This document shows, in pieces, positions 51,710 to 64,000 of a DNA stretch of 64,000 bases. The DNA comes from Corylus avellana. Lineage: Eukaryota > Streptophyta > Magnoliopsida > Fagales > Betulaceae. The number at the start of each line of letters is the position of its first letter. Positions within the stretch are counted from its first letter, which is position 1. A model generated the notes under the pieces. It ran no database searches, had not been told where the DNA came from, and saw nothing but the letters and a program-made list of their open reading frames with translations. Location: assembly GCF_901000735.1 (NCBI RefSeq), contig NC_081542.1:45548238-45612237 (forward strand). Direction: 5' to 3'. The position numbers were made by a program, and so were the translations under genes.

Positions 51710-52449
51710 TGTTAAGGCATGTGACTTAAAGCCATCAAGCATGTGCTTGTGGGACCCAATCGGTTTATTGTCCTACAAAGGCTTGGAATTGGTTTTCCTT
51801 TTTTGGGTCAACTATGACTCCTTGCCTTGCACGGACTTGGAGTTGTTTCTCTTTGCCAAAATTGAATTCCTTCTCCTAGTTGTATTGGTGTCTTGCACAA
51901 CCGACTTATGACACTATAAAAGGACTTGCTACGTCCTTGTGAAGTGTGCCAAGCCATATTGCTTCATAAGTGTACTAAATTGTGAGCACCAAAAGGAGGA
52001 GAAAATAGAGAATTTGAGAGAAGGAGGTACAAGGGATGCCACGGTGTTTTCTTCTTGGTGGTTTTTGGAGGAGCCAAAAACAAGTAATTAGAAGAAAAGT
52101 TGCCGCAAAGTGAGAGAAGATAATAGAGATCAGCCGCTATCTGTTCCAACAAAATAAGAGTTTGTATATCTGTCTTTTGTATTCTATTTTGGGAATAATC
52201 TCTCTTGTGTGATAGTGAGATTTGGATGTGTTGGGGCTTTGGGATCTGAGTGATTTTCTCTCTACTATTTTTGTACTCCATCTTTTGATAGTAGATTTTC
52301 TCTGGGTCGTCTCTGCTAGTGGATGTAGGCTTGTTAAGCCGAACCACTTAAATCTTTGTGTCGTGTGTGATTGCTTATCTTTGTTATTCCGCATTCTTCT
52401 TATCTTTCGCAACTCACGGGTCTTGGGAAATAAGATTAATTTCCTAATA
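51710..52449 (+). repeat. 5' LTR of copia C (740 bp)
   Basis: TGTTAAGGCATGTGAC...CCTAATA (the terminal CA is mutated to TA). A TATA box, CTATAAAAGG, lies at about 51913-51922. Nearly identical to the 3' LTR. Confidence 0.9.
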
Positions 52450-52483
52450 ACTGGTATTATAGCTTTTGATTCGAGTGGGAGCG

Positions 52484-55112
52484 ATGGCAGGTGAAGAAGG
52501 AAAGATAGGAATCGAGAAGTTCGACGGCAAAGATTTTGGGTTTTGGAAGGTACAGATCAAAGATATTCTTTATGGGAAGAATCTTCACCAACCTCTTTTG
52601 GAAGAACAACCCAATGACATGGATGATAGCAAGTGGCTTTGCTTGATCATAAAGCCCTAGCAGTTATCAGGTTATCACTGTCAAAATCAGTTGCACACAA
52701 CGTTGTAAAGGAGAAGACCACAGCAGGTGGCTTTATCAAGTATGTATGAAAAACCGTCGGCTAACAACAAGGTGCATTTGATGAAGAAATTGTTCAACCT
52801 AAAGATGGCAGAAGAGGCTTCAGTAGCACATCATCTCAATGAGTTCAACACTATCGCAAATCAATTGTCCTCGGTGAAAATTGATTTTGATGATGATGTT
52901 CGCGCATTGATCGTCTTGGCATCTTTGCCAAATAGCTGGGAAGCAGTGAGGATGGCTGTGAGTAACTCTGTAGGAAAGAGTAAACTGAGCTATGAAGACG
53001 TCAGGGATTTGATTCTCAGTAAAGAGGTTCGCAGAAAAGATGCGGGTGAAACCTCTTGTTCTGATGCTGCTTTAAATCTCAAGACTCGGGGCAGAGGACA
53101 AGACAGAAACTCTGGTCAAAGCAGATCAAATTTCAGAAAAGGGAGAAGCAAATCCAGATTCGGACAACAACCTGAGTGTTGGAACTGTGGCAAGACTAGT
53201 CACTACAAGAAGAATTATAGGGAACTGCGGAAGGAGACTGAGAATGATTATGCAAACGTAGTGACAGAAGAAGTATATGATGCCCTACTTCTCTCTATTG
53301 ACAGTCCCCTTGATTCTTGGGTCTTAGACTCAGGAGTATCTTTTCATACGATAGTGATTCGTGAAATTCTCGAGAACTATGTTGGTGGAGATTTTGAGAA
53401 GATGTATTTGGCTGACAGAACGGCGTTGGATGTTGTGGGCCTAGGCGATGTTCGCATTAGAGTTCACAGTGACTCGGTATGGAAGCTACAGAAGGTCAGG
53501 CATGTTCCGGAGCTGAAGAAGAATCTGATTTCAGTGGGACAGCTTGATGAGGGAAGGGCATTCAATTCATTTCCACGGTGGAAAGTGGAAGGTCAGCAAG
53601 GGAGCCATGATTTTGGCTCGTGGTCATAAAACGGGTACCCTCTATATGACGACGAATAACAAGGATACAGTTGTTGTTGCAGATACGGGTGCTAACTCAA
53701 AACTATGGCCCCTAAGGCTTGGGCACATGAGCGAGAAAGAGATGAAGGTACTTATGTCAAAAGAGAAACTACCGAAGTTGAAGTCAGTTGAGTCTGATTT
53801 GTGTGAAGGCTGCATCCTATGGAAGCATAAGAAGGTGAGTTTCATGGAAGTTGGCAAAGCACCTAAGCTTGGAAAGATGGAGCTAGTACACATGGATTTG
53901 TGGGGTCCCGCACCACTGGCATCGCTTGGAGGCTCGCGGTATTACATCACATTTATTGATGACTCAAGAAGCAAGGTATGGGTTTATTTCTTGAAAAGTA
54001 AATTTGATGTATTTGAGACTTTTAAGAAATGGAAGACCATGGTTGAGACTGAAATGGGCTTGAAGCTCAAGCGTTTGAGATTAGAGAATGGAGAAGAATA
54101 CGAAGACATGGGGTTAAACAGTTTTGCGCAGTGAATGGGATTAGAATGGAGAAAACTATCCCGGGAACGCAGCAGCAGAATGGCGTGGCTGAGTGCATGA
54201 ATCGGACTCTCAATGAGCATGCTAGGAGTATGAGGTTGCATGCTGGGTTACCAAAGACTTTCTGGATTGATGCGGTGAGCACTGCTGCATATCTGATGAA
54301 TAGGGGGTCTTCCGTTCCCCTGAGCCATAGACTACTGAAAGAAGTCTGAAGTGAAAAAGAGGTAAATCTTTCACATCTAAAAGTTTTTTGTTGTGCTTCG
54401 TATGTCCATGTTGAGTCTGATGCTATGAGTAAACTAAATGGTAAATCTAGTAAGTGTTTCTTCATTGGATATGAAGATGAGGCCTTCGGTTATCGATTTT
54501 GGGATGATCAAAATCGAAAGATCATTAGAAGTCAGAATGTGACTTTTAATGAGTGTGCTATGTATAAGGATGGATCAAGTGCAGAACCTGAAGTTACAGA
54601 GCAGGAACCGAAGAAATTTGAGTTGTTAACTTAGATGAGCTTTCTGAAAGTACAGTGCAGAAAGAGAAACAATTCGTGGAGGTGGAGCTTGATGAACATT
54701 GTTCACTCACAAATGAATGTAAAGACAGAGAATCTTCAAGAGACTTACAGCACCGGGAAGAGTATTCTTTAGCAAGAGGCAAAGAGAAACGTAATCGAAA
54801 AGCAACCAAGAGGTATGGGTTGAGGATACGGTTTCTTTTGCTCTGACAGCTAGTAGTGGAGATCCATCGTCTGTTCAAGATGGTATACTGAAAGAGGTGG
54901 AGTTACTACGGAAAGGTAAAACTTGGGAATCAGTAGGATTACCCAAGGGAAAGAAGGCTAAAGGGTGCAGATGGGTCTATAGGAAGAAAGAGTCATCAGC
55001 GAAAGCTGTATGGTCGACGGGACTAATAGGGAGGCATGGTGTAATGTCTAAATCAAGTCTTATGCTCAAGTTCAAGAAGCGTTTGGACTTGAGTGATACT
55101 TGTGGAGTGTGA
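52484..55112 (+). pseudogene. copia C gag-protease-integrase, frameshifted
   Basis: It starts MAGEEGKIGIEKFDGKDF at 52484. It follows the copia A polyprotein throughout but is broken near 52640-52730, 53550, 54110-54130, 54345 and 54630. The zinc knuckle has lost its last cysteine (CWNCGKTSHYKKNY). It ends KFKKRLDLSDTCGV at 55112, the same RT-less ending as copia A. Confidence 0.88.
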
Positions 55113-55193
55113 TTGCTCTTAAGGGCTGAGGCGGAGACATCCGGAGGAGACACGTTTTGTTAGACTTGATGGGTTTCAAGTCAAGGTGGAGAT

Positions 55194-55930
55194 TGTTAAG
55201 GCATGTGACTTAAAGCCATCAAGCATGTGCTTGTGGGACCCAATCGGTTTATTGTCCTACAAAGCCTTGGAATTGGTTTTCCTTTTTTGGGTCAACTTTG
55301 ACTCCTTGCCTTGCACGGACTTGGAGTTGTTTCTCTTTATCAAAATTGAATTCCTTCTCCTAGTTGTATTGGTGTCTTGCACAATCGACTTATGACACTA
55401 TAAAAGGACTTGCTACGTCCTTGTGAAGTGTGCCAAGCCATATTGCTTCATAAGTGTACTAAATTGTGAGCACCAAAAAGAGAAAAGAGAGAATTTGAGA
55501 GAATGAGGTACAAGGGCTGCCACGATGTTTTCTTCTTGGTGGTTTTTGGAGGAGCCAAAAACAAGTGATTAGAAGAAAAGGTTCTGCAAAGTAAGAGAAG
55601 AAAATAGAGATCAGCCGCCATCTGTTCCAACAAAAGAAGAGTTTGTATATCTGTCTTTTGCATTCTATTTTGGGAATAATCTCTCTTGTGTGATAATGAG
55701 ATTTGGGTGTATTGGGGCTTTGGGATCTGAGTGATTTTCTCTCTACTATTTTTGTACTCCATCTTTTGATAGTGAATTTTCTCTGGGTCGTCTCCGCTAA
55801 TGGATATAGGCTTGTTAAGCCGAACCACTTAAATCTTTGTGTCGTGTGTGATTTAATATATTTGTTATTCCGCATTCTTCTTATTTTTCGCATCTCACGG
55901 GTCTTGAGAAATAGGATTAATTTCCTAACA
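55194..55930 (+). repeat. 3' LTR of copia C (737 bp)
   Basis: It starts TGTTAAGGCA after 'caaggtggagat' and ends CCTAACA at 55930. Confidence 0.9.
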
Positions 55931-56202
55931 AAATGTTGTCTTATGCTGCAAGACATTGCAAACCCAATGTTCATGCTGCTCAACTAAACAGAGGAGGAGA
56001 GCTTATCACCTTTGTTTGGTTATTAATGGCTCATTTGGCTTAGGAGATCAGCTCCAATGAAATACCAACGATGTAAGAGCAAAATCGATTGTGGGTATAT
56101 AAATTGAATAAGCTAGTAGTCAATCCAATGGTTTAGCAAGGCAATTATCGGGATGGTGGTACCCAATATAAATTAAAAGTTAAAGATGAGCTATCAAAAA
56201 TA

Positions 56203-56805
56203 ATTGTTAAAATTCAGTGGCTACATGTCCCCTGAATGTGCAATGGAAGGTCAATTTTCAAAGAAATCAGATGTCTTCAGCTTTGGAGTGTTGTTACTGG
56301 AAATAGTTAGTGGAAGAAGGAACAACAGCTTTTATGATGATGAGCATGCCATGAACCTTCTAGGATTTGTAAGTCTCCCTTTATCTCATTTCCTCATATA
56401 TTTTTTTTTTTTTAAAAAAAAAGATTTTCATCGCTTGTTTCTTATGAGTTTTAGTATTGACGTGCGTTAAGAATTTGAATCTTGTTTTCATGTTTCCAAC
56501 AATGGAAAATGTGGAATGCAGACAACATTGTGGCATTAATAAACCCGATGATACGCAAAGCCTGCTTTGAAATAGATATTTTGAGATGCATACAAGTCGG
56601 GCTGCTGTGTGTTCAAGAATTTGCTAAAGATAGGACATCCGTATCCATTGTTATTTCCATGCCTAAAAGTGAGATTATTGATCTGCCTCTTCCAAAGCAA
56701 CCTGCATTCATCGATAAGCAGATTGCCCCAGATGCTGACTCCTCTCAGCACAACCTAAGTAAATGCTTCGTTAACAATGTTACTGGTGCAATGGTTCAAG
56801 GCTGA
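56203..56805 (+). pseudogene. S-RLK exon 6-7 fragment downstream of DUF4220 C
   Basis: Exon 6 (about 56218-56367, [20 protein letters not shown]) keeps its acceptor and donor. The exon 7 acceptor is lost ('tttccaacaatgg' where others have 'ttccaggcatgg'), although the exon 7 reading to 56805 is open. Substitutions such as INPMIRKACFEID set it apart. No upstream exons are present; about 110 bases of unassigned sequence separate it from the DUF594 end. Confidence 0.85.
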
Positions 56806-58377
56806 TAATTAGTATGTATTATTTTTTTTCAAAAAAAAAGAAAATAATTTTATGGTTATACATGTTAAAAGACTTTTAGCACAACTGAGACATTTGTCAA
56901 AGATATATGTTATGAATCTTGTGGTTATTCAAATTTACCATAGTTCTAATATCCATTCTGTTTGAGAAATATTGATAAGACCATGTTATGATCTTAAGTG
57001 TACTTGAGGATTGAACTTTGAACAAGACTCCCACCCCAAATAGATTCAACCTTTTGTTCAAGAACAAATTAGAATGAAAATCTTATTCTTAATTTTTGTA
57101 GAAAGTTTGTAGGATTTTGCATATGGAACTAAAAGTTTTTTAAAATTAAAATTACTTGTTACACAAATAATAGAATTCTCTCAATTTCAAGTAAAATGAA
57201 AATAAACCATTTCATAGTTCGGATTAAATTTTACATTTGTAGTCATTGTGTACACAATTAAATACAACAAAATAAAACCTAATAAGTAAAATGGTTTCTC
57301 AATTTAAAGTGGGGAGATCCTTTTTTCTACTCAAGTAATGTTACTCGTCAATCTTCACACTCATTTATTACATTTATTTTACATCGACGGACTGAAGTAT
57401 GTATTTTAAGTGGCTGATATAAAAAGTCACTTAGGTTATGAATATGTGTGAATCGTCCAATTAATAAGTCCGTCGATATGCAAAAAGTGTAAATAGGTAT
57501 AGCGCATTACTCATGGTCAAGTGGAAAATTGAAGCGTCCAAAACGTTTGTATCTTTGAATGATAAGAAGTCTAAACATTGAACTCTTGGTAGAAATATCT
57601 GTCCATAAAAATTACGTACGAAGACGAGAAGCAATGAGTCAATAGAATACAAAAAGGTAATAAAATTTAGATATGCTCTTGGTCAAGGAGCTGCAACAGC
57701 CTTTGCAATTGATATTGAAGAGGCTGTGCATACAAAGGAGAAGTGAAGCAAGATTCCTTGAGAAGGAGACAACAGGTAACTCTGAGGTTAATTAGGGACA
57801 CATCTTTAGTTTTACAACCATCGGCGTAGACTTATTTACATGGTTGTGGAGATTCTTTTGGTTTTAATAAGAGCTTCTTAGGGCTCTTGTGGCATGATAC
57901 TGGAATGACTTGTATTGTTGCAGTTGGTGAAGTATCTTCTTAAAGTGCATGAAAAGTGGGAACAGAGAGGCAGATCTAAAAATCTCAAAAAAAAAAAAAA
58001 CTTCTCTTTTTCGTATTTTCTCTTCTCTGCTTAATATCCGCCCTATTGACGTCCTGTTCACTTCATTTGCCATCTGCATGTACTTGAACCTTAGTTTCTC
58101 CTCTTAGATGTAGTAAATCTGTATAATTTGAAACTGTTCTTGTTTCTATAAATCTAAATTCTTAGTTCATTTTATTGTTGTCTTGGTTTTAGTTTATTTG
58201 ATAGGAAGTCTTGTGCCATAATTTGAGCTTTTTGTTTTTTTAGTTGAAAGTGGTTATTTGTGGGCGATTCCTAGAAGGCCTGAGTCAGACTATAAGATAT
58301 CCCTATTCTTTCTTCTTCTTAATTCTGCCTCCTGGAATCCAAAATCTGCATTCCCACAACCGAGCAGCTTTGAAACT
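56806..58377 (+). other. spacer and 5' flank of S-RLK F
   Basis: AT-rich with no gene seen. From about 57548 it resembles the 5' flanks of R1 and E ('ttgaatgataagaagtct', 'tcaatagaatacaaaaagg'), but it lacks the TRIM-like element found there and holds about 40 unrelated bases instead. It therefore may show the site without that element. Confidence 0.6.
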
Positions 58378-62243
<3,866 letters not shown>

Positions 62244-63430
62244 CAAGCATCTGTTCTTTGAAAAAACCACTTCGTGTTTATAGGTGTTGAAAGATTTCAG
62301 GGTTATATTATGAGAACCCTTTACCGAATCACCTCTTGACTTTCCCTTTGGTTATTTGTATAAGTCTTTGGAAATAGTTTGGGTTATCCAGCATTTAATT
62401 TGCTTTGTGATATTGTTGTCCCTGTTCCAATTTGAAAAGGGATTACGTCATCCTTGTAGTTTTTAGGGTTGGTTAATTCGTTGTTCAAAAAGGCAATTAA
62501 TTGTTTATGTAAAGCTTGGTTTGGTATATGTTCATTGGTGCTTCAAATGGTTGAAGCTTTGGTTGCATGCTCATTCGCTTGTGGTTTGAACGGCATTCCT
62601 CTGTACAGAAACCCGAGAGTTTCGTTCACTACACGCTCGCAAAAGTGTCCGAACGTGTAGCGAAAGAAGGCATGACATACTTTTACCGGTTCCAATAAAA
62701 CCTTAAAAGCCAATGTCATCTATCAATTAAGGAAGCATTTTTTGGGGAAACTTTCTTGGACTATCTTGCCTCTTAGACCTAACATTTTCAAGTTTTCCCC
62801 TAGCAGGATCTGAAAATATTACAAGTCCTACTATTTATAGGAAAGAAAACTAACAAACTATTCTAAGTAAACTTGGCCTGGCCCTAACATGATTGGCTGA
62901 ACAATGGCAACTGGCCATTGGTTCCCTAAATCTGGCAGTAACTTCTCATTGGTTTTCCTTAATTGGCGGAAGCTTCTTATTGGTCCTCGGTTGTTGGCAA
63001 GGTCAGTTCTGACATTATTCCTTTGCGGCTCTGACATAACTTTGCGGCCTTTAACTTTGCGGCTTTCCCGACTGTGGTTCTGACATCACTGTCCTTCTGA
63101 TATTCCGACCCTAATATATTCATGTCCTAAGTTCTGACAATATTCTTTTGGCACTGGCAGATTCTGTCAGATATCAGAATTGAGCTTCCCAAGTATGCCT
63201 CGGTCAAGGGTGCCTCGGTGTTTCCCGAGTATTCCTTGGTTCTTGATTTCCCTAGCCGAGGCTTGACCCTCGGTTTGATTGAACAATACTCTGTGGCTGA
63301 GTATTCCTCGGTTCTTGATTTCCCGAGCCGAAGCTCGACCCTCGGTTTGGCTGAACAATGCTTGGTGGACTGTCCTACATGTTCGGCCCTCGGTTCGGCT
63401 GAATAGTTCTCAGTGGATTGTCCTACATCA
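62244..63430. other. 3' flank of F and LTR-like repeat-rich sequence
   Basis: To about 62640 there is only F 3' flank. From about 62640 the sequence resembles a retroelement LTR or leader, with no coding seen. At 63180-63420 there are tandem units of about 72 bases ('gagtattcctcggttcttga...accctcggtttg'; repeats start near 63227 and 63299, with a degenerate partial third). Confidence 0.55.
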
Positions 63431-64000
63431 GCTTTGCTGCCCAATTTGTCAAGGCTCAGCAGAATCGTTCCATCACATTTTTTTTTGAGTTGCCCTTTCG
63501 CCAGAATTTTGTGGAGGAATTCTCAATGGCCTCTAGATACGTTGGCCTTCTCCTCTCTTCCTTTTGACTCCTAGATTAAGGCTATTCTCAACGCCCACTC
63601 GGCACTGAGGCGTTCCTTGGAAAGAAGCCAGAAATTTTCAGATTTCGGCTTTGATAATGATGGATCAGATCTGGCTGGCTCAGAATAAATTGATTCATGA
63701 TTCCATTCAACCAGCCCCCCTCTCGGTTTTGAAGCTTATTAAGATCACCACCCATAATCACCTCTCTGTGTGGAATTCTGGAGACCATGCCTCTTCAAAT
63801 TGGGTTTCGCCCTCATTATGCTATCTCAAGGTGAATTTTGTCGTGGTCATTAGGCCTAATTTTGCTGTTGCTACTGCAAATCATGAATGAAATTTTCTGG
63901 CTATGAATACCTTGAAGCTCCTTCCTATGGAAGCAGGCATGGGTGAAGCTCATGTAGCCCTTCTGGCTTCCAGAATTGCAGTCTCCTTTGTTTGCCCTCG
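63431..64000 (+). pseudogene. LINE-type zf-RVT and RNase H region, broken, running off the window
   Basis: Pieces of a non-LTR retrotransposon ORF2 C-terminus appear in order. The zinc-binding reverse transcriptase motif is LCCPICQGSAESFHHIFF, then CPFARILWRNSQWPL in another frame. Next come WLAQNKLIHDS...WVSPSLCYLKVNF, and finally MGEAHVALLASRIAVSFVCP, matching the RVT_3 RNase H pattern of an acidic residue before a helix. At least three frame changes are needed, so it is a relic. The end lies beyond 64000. Confidence 0.6.

Larger units (their letters stand above)
51710..55930 (+). mobile_element. copia element C, same RT-less family as copia A
   Basis: Flanked by 'aaatg' (51705-51709, 55931-55935). 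LTRs are 51710-52449 and 55194-55930, with a degenerate primer site TGGTATTATAGC at 52452-52463. The interior carries gag, protease and integrase, then the same jump from WVYRKKE to the C-terminal end as copia A. Both LTRs are full length. Confidence 0.93.
49577..56090 (+). pseudogene. DUF4220/DUF594 membrane-protein gene, copy C
   Basis: The ATG is at 49577. A 5-base deletion (KE-LKD region, near 49626) shifts the frame almost at once, and a one-base deletion near 49827 is shared with copy B. Further stops occur at the TNPIPEVV segment (50917-50919) and at the HG-EQF segment (51515-51517). The longest open parts are 50203-50919 and 50939-51517. Copia C (51710-55930) splits the DUF594 region inside WVEM|LSYAA. 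The C-terminal piece resumes at 55936 and ends near 56090 in sequence of unknown origin before an S-RLK fragment. This copy is the best reference for the sites that are empty in A. Confidence 0.85.

Noticed and set aside
57000..57540. AT-rich tract checked for an independent gene or small RNA
   Set aside because: No open frame with domain features, no fold or promoter pattern that I could support.
58258..58377. In-frame upstream start of F (adds 40 residues)
   Set aside because: It would place a charged extension before the signal peptide, and all paralogues align from the downstream ATG.

Overview
This window is nuclear DNA from a flowering plant, most likely a eudicot and possibly a woody one. 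The genes are multi-exon G-type lectin S-receptor-like kinases (S-RLKs) with plant-type introns. Around them lie DUF4220/DUF594 membrane-protein genes, Ty1-copia elements primed by initiator tRNA-Met, TRIM-like elements, MITEs and LINE RNase H remnants. No bacterial, organellar, tRNA, rRNA or CRISPR feature was seen. There are four assembly gaps: 603-702, 16313-16412, 28820-28919 and 32910-32981.

Layout. One ancestral block is present three times. It consists of an S-RLK, then about 3 kb of spacer, then a DUF4220/DUF594 gene, then a broken S-RLK 3' end. Copy A (1.1-11.1 kb, +) has only the spacer, the DUF4220 pseudogene and the S-RLK fragment. Copy B (28.8 down to 16.4 kb, -) has the full S-RLK 'R1', the spacer, DUF4220 B and an S-RLK fragment. 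Copy C (40.5-56.8 kb, +) has S-RLK 'E', the spacer, DUF4220 C and an S-RLK fragment. B and C are arms of a long inverted repeat. Between them lie about 11.7 kb holding S-RLK 'D'. S-RLK 'F' (58.4-62.2 kb, +) follows copy C. The window ends in a LINE-type zf-RVT/RNase H region.

Gene status. R1 (831 codons of receptor kinase) and F (826 codons) have uninterrupted seven-exon models and all key kinase residues. E has a net +4 nt change in its transmembrane exon and should give only a secreted ectodomain of about 460 residues. D is cut in its last exon by a copia element and should give a kinase lacking its C-terminal lobe. All three DUF4220 copies are broken.

Mobile elements give a relative chronology. 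A copia element sits at the same base, with the same 5-bp target duplication, in the S-RLK fragment of copy A and in D, while the site is empty in R1, E, F and the other fragments. Two other copia insertions, in DUF4220 A and C, belong to one family lacking reverse transcriptase and RNase H. Both share the same internal deletion although they sit at different targets, so the deleted form itself was mobile. There are also two solo LTRs with clean target duplications, a Harbinger-like element, three kinds of TRIM-like element and a foldback element inside an S-RLK intron.

Biologically this looks like a rapidly rearranging receptor-kinase cluster. Intact cell-surface receptors, a possible soluble receptor, a possible C-terminally truncated kinase and DUF594-kinase chimeric pseudogenes lie side by side. 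Whether the broken forms are expressed cannot be told from sequence alone.
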